Part shown: piece after piece, positions 56,428 through 64,000 of the stretch
Layout: each line of letters begins with the position of its first letter
Numbering within the stretch: position 1 is the first letter of the stretch
Source of the DNA: Polysphondylium violaceum
Lineage: Eukaryota; Evosea; Eumycetozoa; Dictyosteliales; Dictyosteliaceae
NCBI GenBank assembly: GCA_000277445.1
Contig: AJWJ01000041.1
Coordinates: forward strand, 1-64,000
Length of the DNA stretch: 64,000 bases
Reading direction: 5' to 3'
The notes under the pieces: model-generated
What the model saw: the letters and a program-made list of their open reading frames with translations, nothing else
The model's database searches: none
Told to the model about the DNA's origin: nothing
Position numbers and translations under genes: made by a program

Positions 56428-57359
56428 ATGGCTGACACCAACACTGCTGTTGCTACTAAGAAAGTTGTTCAAACCCACGGTAAAAAGGTATAGATCTATT
56501 AATAATTACCGGTCATCATGTAAACATGAATTGGTTCCCTCCATTCATGGATGATTCTAGCTTAGGCGTGTTGATGTTTTGTTATTTGTCCTCTTACAAC
56601 CCTCAATGTAATATAAAAAAAAAAATTACGCTACTAGTAAAAATTTAAATTCTAGCCCCAATCATTTCGATTCATCTATTTTATTAGATTGACATTGATT
56701 TAATTATAGTGTTTTTTTTTATTTTATATAAAATAAATAATATACATATCTTAAAATCATTCAAATAGATTTATGTGTATATAATTTAATTTTAAAATAT
56801 TATTTTATTATTCAACTAGATCACTCTACCAACAACAAATAATAATAATAATAATAATAATAATGGACAAATATAAAAACATTGACAAACCTAAAGTTTA
56901 AATCATCAATTATTTATTTAAATTTATTGATTGATTTATTAACTTTTTCACCCCTCATCAATATAGAGAAGCGCCGTCGCTGTTGCTTACTGCACCAACG
57001 GTAAAGGTTTAATTAAAGTTAATGGTGTTCCATTAGAATTAGTTCAACCAAAAGTCTTGAGACTCAAGGTTTACGAACCAATCTTAATCGTCGGCAAAGA
57101 AGAATACGCCAAAGTCGACATCAGAGTTAGAGTCAGAGGTGGTGGTTCCGTTGCTCAAGTCTACGCCATCAGACAAGCTGTTGCCAAAGCTATCGTTGCT
57201 TTCAACTCCAAATTTGTTGATGAACAATCCAAGAACGAAATCAAAAAGAAGATCTTAGACTATGACAGATCCTTATTAGTTGCTGATCCACGTAGATGTG
57301 AACCAAAGAAATTCGGTGGTCGTGGTGCCCGTGCTCGTTTCCAAAAATCTTACCGTTAA
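56428..57359 (+). CDS. rps16: 40S ribosomal protein S16 (uS9)
   Basis: Small-subunit protein uS9, whose C-terminal tail reaches the P-site tRNA. Exons 56428-56487 ([20 protein letters not shown]) and 56967-57359 ([20 protein letters not shown]...) give 150 aa. Conserved parts are [15 protein letters not shown]-type ([20 protein letters not shown]), [13 protein letters not shown], and the end [17 protein letters not shown], the universal uS9 tail. The 479-bp intron right after the N-terminal extension is long for this genome; its first half is less AT-rich. The codon bias is strong, as expected for a highly expressed gene. Confidence 0.97.
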
Positions 57360-58880
57360 AAAGGTTTGGTTTGTGTTATGGATTTCAATATCACAATACA
57401 TATCCTTTGGTATTGTTATTTCTTGGTTTCTATTTGAATATCACAATAAAAATATTAATATTCATCACTCAACAAAATCAGAAATTATTAAACTCGTTTA
57501 TTTTATTTTTATTTTATTCATATTAATTCGTTTGTCATTATAAAGGGATAGGACGAAAATGTTTGGGAATAAATGTCAACTCAAGACCCCATTATATAAA
57601 TTTAATTAACTCTGTTTTGTCTATTTTGTTATAGCAAAACCATATAAACCCGCTATCAATGTCTATTTTTATTGTGCACAATATAAAGCTTGTTAATGAT
57701 AGAATTGTGGTAACTCTTTTGTAATCTATAAAAATTTTCTCTTTGCAAATACCTTGATAAACAATTTGAATAGAGATTTTATTTTTTTTTTGAAATTTTT
57801 TTTTTTATTTGTAAATATTATAAGTGAGATAACTGGGTGTATATCTTCGTTTAAAGCGCACCTAGAATCGACATTGGATTGACTTGAAGTGTCTCATAAG
57901 TATATTAAAAACCTATTTCAGCTCCGTGAATTTCAATTCTTTATATAGAAAGCTATCATTTGTTACATGATTACAAAGAAAAAAAAGATTTAAAAAACAA
58001 ATAAATGTAAAAATGGTGTGTGTTGTTGGTATTCATCTCATCATGATGGGTAGTGGTGTGATAGTGGGTGTGTTATAAATATTCTATTTTTATAAAACAT
58101 TGTGATTTATTTTAATATCAACTACACCCATTCACACACATACACACACGCACACAATACTATATATGTATTATAATCAATATATATATAAATAATAATA
58201 TAATACCCCCAAAAAATGAAAATGAAAATGAAATGAATGGATAACGACTTTCAAAATCTTGCAATAATATTAGATTCAAATCAATTTACGTACCCCTATC
58301 CTATTAATAATAATAATAATAATATTAATATTATTATTATTATATTTCCATTTATGTAGTGGTAAGAAGCAACACAATATTTTATAGCATTTATATATAT
58401 TATCATTATTATTTACCAAACAAACAGACAGATATATTTCAATTTATGAACATATTGACAATACTTGCTACTATTAATTAAATTTTACTCGTATACTAAA
58501 AAAAGAGAAATAGTATTTTATATATATTTCATTTAAATATATATCTGTTTTTTTTTCTTTTTTTTTTTTGTTGGTTTGTGTTGTGTGTGAGTGTGTGTAA
58601 TCAAATTTAATCAACAAAAAAAGGAAAAGAAAAGAGAAATAGAAATAATTTACACTCTCGAATTCAATCTCATTCACCCCAAGATCAATTGATATCAACT
58701 ACATCACTTTATTTTTAATAGATAGAATATATATAAATTATAAAATTTAAAAAAATACAATTTATCTCTATTCAATTTTGTTGTTTGATAAAACTCCTCA
58801 ATACTATTTTGTATATGTGTTTTTTTGTATAAGTTTTTTGTTTTTTTTATCATAAATAGAATAATAAATAATAATAAAAA
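57360..58880. other. Long AT-rich intergenic region
   Basis: About 1.5 kb between two plus-strand genes. A short frame directly after rps16 (57280-57543) is read-through of its 3' UTR in another phase, not a gene. At about 58306-58341 an AAT/ATT inverted repeat (centre AATATTAATATT) could fold as a hairpin. CA-rich and GT-rich patches lie near 58015-58075 and 58130-58160. No gene was seen. Confidence 0.5.
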
Positions 58881-60270
58881 ATGGTTATTCCAGGTGATAA
58901 TAAAAAGTCATCATCAGGATTAATTATTTTCATTGCAGTTTGGTCAGCAATTGTCGCTTGCTTATTATTATGGAGAATTACATATAATATTGCATTAAAG
59001 AAAAATAGATATTTTAAAGAAATTATACATATAGGTTTAGTAGTTTTCTTAATTTGTAAATATTTTTATTATTTAAATAATATTTTTCAATGTTCAAGGT
59101 ATTAATTCAAATTAAATAGTTACGTGTGGTTTATATTCATCATTAGGATGGGCAATGAATGATTCTAGCTTAAATCCAAAAACATTAAGTGTACTAGTGC
59201 AAACATCTCTAGTAGTTCAATTATATAGATATTTTATTCCATTTGCTTATTTTTTCCTTATTATTTTATTATTAAATTATTGGTAAATATATTTTTCTTT
59301 TCTTTTTCTTTATATTCCTACAATATTAATAATAATTCAATATAGGATTGGAATTTATATCGATATATTTCAAATTAGAAATGGACATATTTTTACAAGA
59401 TATACAAAACCCACTTTTATAGCTGCAGTCATACCACTGGTGATTTTATTTATATTAAATATTGTTTCATTTACAAAGAAATTGAAATTTAAAGCAAGAG
59501 TTGCAATTGAATCAATTTCATTTTATCTTCCAATTTTAATTGTATTGGGCCTTTCTCTATTTATTTTTGCATATTCAATTTATCTTTTAATTTCTCTTCA
59601 AAAAAATCCGTTTAGAGCTAGAATGGTAAATAATTATTTCTATATCTCTTTTTATAATAATTTTAATTTTATATTAACAACAACAAATATTCTATTATAG
59701 TATAAATTAGTAATTAGATTTTCAATTGTAACATTAACAATTATAGTATCAGTTATATTAAATATTGCAAATTATGTTTATGGTGGATTAATATTACCGT
59801 CACAATTGTATACAGTGTTTATGTTGATCACATGTACACAGATTGGATTTATCATTTATCCAGATTTTGATTTCCTTTGTTTACCCATTCTCGTTAGATT
59901 GAGTAAATCCATTTGTTCATTATTGTTTGGTAAAAAGAGATCAACATCGACATCTTCATTTGAAAAAGAATCTGGTATTTCAATGGAAATGTCTTCATCT
60001 TGTAGTGCAATCAACTCTGCTGGTCCTCGTTCGCCAAACACAATTGCCAATAGTAATAATAACAACAGTGGTAAAAAAGATAATGGAGCTTCTCAAGATA
60101 GTAGTGATGTACAAACATTTATTGATATGGCTGAATTTGAATCTGTAGATATAAATTCCTCTTGTGGTGATCTTAAACAACACAATAGTATGTTGTCAAG
60201 TTCAGTTTCAACTTGTTCTGCTGCCCCTGCTTCTGATAAAGTACCCACAAGTGGTACCGGTGATTCCTAA
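58881..60270 (+). CDS. Seven-TM membrane protein, 395 aa
   Basis: Four exons (58881-59055, 59120-59282, 59346-59625, 59701-60270). There are seven hydrophobic segments: SSGLIIFIAVWSAIVACLLL; IIHIGLVVFLIFTCGL; LVVQLYRYFIPFAYFFLIIL; FIAAVIPLVILFILNIVSF; FYLPILIVLGLSLFIFAYSI; IRFSIVTLTIIVSVILNIA; LYTVFMLITCTQIGFIIY. The C-terminal tail of about 110 residues is Ser-rich and hydrophilic, as in many receptors. The short N-terminus and topology recall the THH1/TOM1/TOM3-like or orphan GPCR group, but no diagnostic motif such as DRY is clear. Choosing the GTAAAT donor at 59056 rather than a later site is what keeps the frame open. Ligand unknown. Confidence 0.78.
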
Positions 60271-60578
60271 GTCTTTTTACAAAATTATATATTATTTAAT
60301 TTACTATTCCTATTACTACTTTTAATATTTGTATATATAATTAATCTTTTCTATCTATTTTCCTATCTCTCTCTAAATATCTATAATAAAACCTTTTTTA
60401 AAAAAAACACATTATTGTTTAACTTTTATATATATATCAATCAATTTATTTTAATATTTCAAATTAGCTACCATCTAAATATGAATAAATATTAGGTTTC
60501 TATTCATTAGTATAAGTATAAATGAAAAAAAATAAAATAGAAATGCATGCATATATAGATATAAGTACACATTGTGAT
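60271..60578. other. Convergent spacer
   Basis: About 310 bp of AT-rich 3' sequence for two converging genes. No gene was seen. Confidence 0.5.
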
Positions 60579-60964
60579 CTACGAACCATCAATAATTAAA
60601 CTGTCGAAAAATAATGACATTCCATTTACTGTTGCTGAAATGTTTTTAATTGATCTATAATATAATATATTTGTTGTGTTATTAATAATAATAATAAATA
60701 TAATTTTAAAAAAGTATATATATATATTTACTGTAATTTATTTGATTTAGAGTTAAAACTATTTAAAGATGATGTTGATGATTTATTGTTGTTTAAATAT
60801 ACAGGTGATGATGATGATTGAGATGATGATTTTAAATTTGATGTTGATGTTGATGTACTTGTAGTAGCAATAAAAGCTTTACTACTATTACTGCTACATG
60901 TTGTAGTTGCTTTTCTAGCTATGTTTATAGATTGTTTACTAATACTACTATATAATCTATTCAT
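60579..60964 (-). CDS. Small Ser-rich protein with a mitochondrial-type N-terminus, 102 aa
   Basis: Exons 60964-60732 and 60654-60579, donor GTAAAT, acceptor ATTATAG. The N-terminus MNRLYSSISKQSINIARKA is basic, Ser-rich and free of acids, as in mitochondrial presequences. The middle is Ser/Thr/Asn low complexity. The second exon encodes SIKNISATVNGMSLFFDSLI and ends IDGS. No family is recognised. The gene is divergent from sds22 with only about 180 bp between the start codons. Confidence 0.6.
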
Positions 60965-61142
60965 TTTTGGTAAAATACTATAGTTGTTAATATCAAAAAA
61001 AACAGATATCTGACTCGTATTGCAAATTTTGATCAAAACGAAAAAAAAATTTTTTCCTTTTCATTTTTTTTTTTTCATTTTTTATCATTTTTTTCAAATT
61101 ATCAACGTTACAAACCAGTTCACACCTATTTATCTCTATAAA

Positions 61143-62242
61143 ATGTCTGAAATAAAAGAACAACAAGAAGAAGAGCAACAAGAAATACAAGAGTCCACAA
61201 CTACATTTTTAGATTTAACAGGTCAACCACATAATTTTATAGGTGATGGTTATGATTTACCAGAAACTTTAACTGTATATATCTTTATCTATCTATTAAA
61301 ATACGCAATTACTAATTCTTTTTCATAAAAGGATATAGATTTAACAAATGATAAATTAACAAAAATTGAAAATATATCTCATTTAAAAAATTTAAAGGTA
61401 TAAATCTCTAGATTTATTCTCAATATACATACCTATATATATTAATATAAAAATAGAAATTATGTCTAAGACAAAATTTGATAACAGAAATTCAAGATTT
61501 ACCAACAGAATCGATTCAAGAAATTGATTTGTACGATAATAGAATTACAGAGATAAAAAACATTAAAAATTTCAATCAACTTTTGTTGTTGGATTTGTCA
61601 TTTAATGAAATTAGATTGATTGAAAATCTAACACATCAAGATTTACCCGTTTTAAAAGAATTGTTTTTAGCAAACAATAAAATCACAACCATAGAGAATC
61701 TCGAAACACTTACGACATTGAAAAACTTGGAATTGGGATCAAATAGATTAAGAGAGATTCAGGGACTCGAGACATTGGTCAATCTAGAGTCTCTCTGGTT
61801 GGGTAGAAACAAGATCACAAAGATACAGGGTCTAGAGACATTGGTGAATCTCAAGATCATTAGTATACAAAACAATAGATTGGAAGAGATTGGCGATGGA
61901 TTAAAAACATTGGTACACTTGGAGGAATTGTATCTCAGCTATAATGGCATAAAAAACATGGATGGCCTTCAAACACTCAAATCTTTGAAAATCATCGATT
62001 TGTCTGCAAACAAAATTCAAACATTGGTTGGATTGGATCAATTACCTCAACTTGAAGAGTTTTGGGCAAATGATAATTTAATCGACAACATGGATAACAT
62101 TGAACAACAAATTACAAAATCAATTAAATGTCTTTATTTCGAAAGAAATCCAGTTGCAAATCATACTCAATATCGTAGAATATTTATAAATATGTTTCCT
62201 CAATTAATTCAATTGGATGCAACTAGAGTTAAAAGAAATTAA
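61143..62242 (+). CDS. sds22: Sds22/PPP1R7: protein phosphatase 1 regulatory subunit
   Basis: Nuclear and mitotic regulator of protein phosphatase 1. Exons 61143-61274, 61332-61397 and 61457-62242 encode 327 aa. An acidic Gln/Glu N-terminus is followed by about eleven SDS22-type 22-residue leucine-rich repeats (LQTLKSLKIIDLSANKIQTL, LETLVNLESLWLGRNKIT, LTTLKNLELGSNRLREIQG) and a C-terminal cap (SIKCLYFERNPVANHTQYRR, then MFPQLIQLDATRVKR), which is diagnostic of Sds22. The middle exon (66 bp) is an exact LRR unit, as often in this gene. The PP1-contacting face is conserved in pattern. Confidence 0.94.
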
Positions 62243-62740
62243 TAATTTAAATTAAAATAAAAAGCTTATTGTTGTATGAATGTATACAGCAAAGATTATA
62301 AATGTAAATAGACATTTGAAATTCATATTTACGGCTGTTTTCAAAACAATTTTAAACGTTAGTTCACCTGGTTCATTCCCTGATAGTATAACAAGTTGAA
62401 TGTTTGATGACCCAAAATAAAACTGGTCTCAACCATGCCACCAATTGATTGTCTTGCAGATTAGTTGGATTTTTTGCAAGTAATGTTGAATTTGGCATTG
62501 AATCCAGCAGAGCTTTACAGAATAGACGTCGTCCTAACTCAAGACTGAATCTACAAACTCCAACTCTGCCAAATCCAACATTACCTGGAACAAATCCATA
62601 ATTCTTATTACTTTTATTATTTACCACAGAGTTTGATTTGTTGAATTTTCTTTCCCAAATTGTATGAAATATAGAGTTTATAAGAAAAAGAGTATATATA
62701 CCTTATTAGCACTTTATAAATATATATAGATAGATAAATT
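62243..62740 (-). other. Intergenic region with an ATG-less open frame
   Basis: About 500 bp between sds22 and guanylate kinase genes. From 62373 to about 62699 the minus strand is open and less AT-rich. It reads ...NYGFVPGNVGFGRVGVCRF, then LGRRLFCKALLDSMPNSTLL, QDNQLVAWLRPVLFW and a stop. There is no in-frame ATG before the upstream stop and no clear acceptor. It may be an exon remnant or a fragment of an unknown gene. Confidence 0.35.
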
Positions 62741-63446
62741 TTATTTTCTCGATTTTTGAAGATCAATAAAAGGAGAAATAATAGATTTTAAATCAGCATA
62801 AGCAATATCCAATACATCATTGACAACGACATGATCAAAAAATCCAGGAATATCTTTATATGCCATTTCTTTTTTAGCTGTATCTAATCTTTTCTTTAAA
62901 GTTTCCTCTGTTTCAGAACCTCTACCAATCAATCTTTTCTCTAAAACACTAAAATCTGGAGGAGAGATAAAAATAAATTTACATGGAATATTTGCTTTTT
63001 TAACTTTTTCACAGCCTTGAACATCGATATCAAGGATGCAAAGTTTGCCTTGAGCGGCTACATCTTGTAAAGCCTTTTTAGAAGTACCATAATAATTGCC
63101 ATGTACATTGGCAAACTCTATAAACTTTCCGTCTGCAATATCTTTTTCAATCTCTGGTACTGTGGTAAAGTAGTAATGTTTTCCATGAACTTCACCTTCT
63201 CTTGGTTTTCTAGTGGTATGCGATACAATATGTCCAAATGATCCCTCGTATTCCTTTCTAAGTTTATCAATTACTATATTTATTATTATTGATAGATATA
63301 TAAAATTTGTGTGAGTGTGTGTGATAAAAAAAAAAAAAATATATAATAACAAGACACAAATTTGGTATTTAATAAATCTTACAGGTTCCTTTTCCAACAC
63401 CTGAAGGACCAGTCATTACAATTGGAATAAGTTCATCGACAGCCAT
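62741..63446 (-). CDS. guk: Guanylate kinase
   Basis: ATP-dependent GMP phosphorylation (GMP to GDP), a cytosolic enzyme of nucleotide supply. Exons 63446-63383 and 63273-62741 give 198 aa, the standard length. The P-loop is GPSGVGKGT, cut by the intron just after it. The GMP-binding region follows: [19 protein letters not shown] (Arg and Tyr contacts), [29 protein letters not shown], and the lid [15 protein letters not shown]. The C-terminus is [20 protein letters not shown]. The long frame running upstream into the intron is not coding. Confidence 0.96.
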
Positions 63447-63772
63447 TGTATTTATTTATTTATTTATATATAGTACAGTACACTTTAGTTAACGAATGTG
63501 AATAGAATCTAGCTTATTCGATAAGTAGCGAGTATAAAAAAAATAAAAAAAAATTCTATTCGTTTTTTTTTTTTGAATTTTTTTTTTGAATTTTTTTAAT
63601 AATTTTGTCATGATTTGTAATGGGTGGTGATTTTCTCAAAAACAAGAAAAGAAAGCAAAGAGCGAAAACGGCAACAATGAGTTTTTTTTTAGAATAGCAG
63701 GAAATGAAAAAAAATAATTAATCTCCCGCTGTGGGAGTCAATTTGTTTTTTTTCTTTAAATGTACCAATTGG
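63447..63772. other. Promoter of guanylate kinase
   Basis: About 325 bp with T runs and TTTTTTGAATTTTTT repeats near 63560-63600. A small TCTCCCGCTGTGGGAG inverted repeat (about 63722-63737) lies just past the end of the zinc transporter gene. Confidence 0.5.
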
Positions 63773-64000
63773 TTAATTGATTTCAACTTTATTAGAGTAG
63801 GATACGTTTCTTTGTTTGACTCTGTCTGCGGTTTTTTTACAACACCACTCCTCTTCACACGACTCGATGCAGTTTTGGGCGCAAAAGTCGTGTTTAAAGA
63901 GATCGGTCGAGTGGGGGATAAACTCGGGTTGAATAGAGGTCGAGTGGATGCCTTGCGAGTGGAAAATCTTTTTGATCTTAGAGACGACAGAGGCAAATTC
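63773..64000 (-). CDS. Zinc transporter of the CDF/SLC30 family, C-terminal part (cut by window end)
   Basis: Only the last 75 codons lie in the window. They read [37 protein letters not shown], then [15 protein letters not shown], and end SYSNKVEIN before TAA at 63773. The [11 protein letters not shown] strand with a following Cys cluster is typical of the cytosolic domain of SLC30A1-type zinc exporters. Composition is less AT-rich. A longer open frame on the same strand in another phase (ending at 63718) is a shadow. Confidence 0.8.
   Translation of the reverse strand, partial: EFASVVSKIKKIFHSQGIHSTSIQPEFIPHSTDLFKHDFCAQNCIESCEEEWCCKKTADRVKQRNVSYSNKVEIN

Noticed and set aside
57280-57543. 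87-aa plus-strand frame overlapping the end of rps16
   Set aside because: Out of phase with rps16 and continuing into its 3' UTR; no conserved features.
59056-59105. Continuation of the first exon of the seven-TM gene to the stop at 59105
   Set aside because: Using the GTAAAT donor at 59056 keeps the frame and gives a complete second membrane helix; the longer exon cannot be joined in frame.
63718-63996. 92-aa minus-strand frame at the window end
   Set aside because: Another phase over the same bases reads as a zinc transporter C-terminus with conserved Cys and GIHST motifs, so this one is a shadow.
1-64000. tRNA genes, CRISPR arrays, retroelements or DNA transposons
   Set aside because: I looked for T-loop/A-box patterns, regular spaced repeats, reverse transcriptase or transposase motifs and long terminal repeats, and saw none that could be supported.

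Overview
The window is nuclear DNA of a social amoeba (Dictyostelia). It is very AT-rich, with long A and T tracts between genes. The genes are compact and cut by short introns of about 50-480 bp with GTAAGT/GTATGT-type donors. Poly-Asn, poly-Gln and poly-Ser runs are common, and several families belong to this group: CTDC cysteine repeats, FNIP repeats, ComC-type proteins and IPT/TIG proteins. The species cannot be fixed from the sequence alone. I see no tRNA, rRNA, CRISPR array or intact transposable element.

Layout. 0-16 kb: a conserved 171-aa protein, COQ3, a short ComC-like surface protein, a DJ-1/PfpI protein, PIG-B, a CE2-type secreted esterase, an acyltransferase-3 membrane protein, a universal stress protein, PAM16/TIM16 and a DGAT1-type acyltransferase. 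16-31 kb: a SAM plus nuclease-fold protein, a broken CTDC-repeat gene, an AMSH-type deubiquitinase, an FNIP-repeat protein, a large ComC-like receptor, then GDP-mannose 4,6-dehydratase (gmd, carrying two lesions) and GDP-mannose pyrophosphorylase (gmppB), which are consecutive steps towards GDP-fucose. 32-39.6 kb: a convergent pair of near-identical 76-aa genes, the proteasome ATPase Rpt5 (psmC3), and a run of tiny two-exon genes encoding Gly-rich microproteins of 28, 33 and 49 aa, followed by a 61-aa gene starting MGGK. 39.6-53.8 kb: a multi-pass membrane protein, a C12orf4/FERRY3 homologue, a dynamin-like GTPase, an IPT/TIG receptor and an F-box-like protein. 54-64 kb: an intact CTDC-repeat matrix protein (inverted paralogue of the broken one at 17.8 kb), a small secreted Cys protein, a third CTDC fragment, rps16, a seven-TM protein, sds22, guanylate kinase and the end of a zinc transporter.

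The points most worth a second look are these. (1) The microprotein cluster at 35.4-36.9 kb shares a gene architecture, and two members share a promoter block. (2) The CTDC family is caught in duplication and decay, with a promoter copied along with the gene. (3) Four otherwise well-preserved host genes each carry a single-base shift; in psmC3 the shift moves the proteasome-docking HbYX terminus inside the chain. (4) There is an inverted twin-gene pair with patchy identity.

All exon boundaries were read by eye from splice signals and frame continuity.
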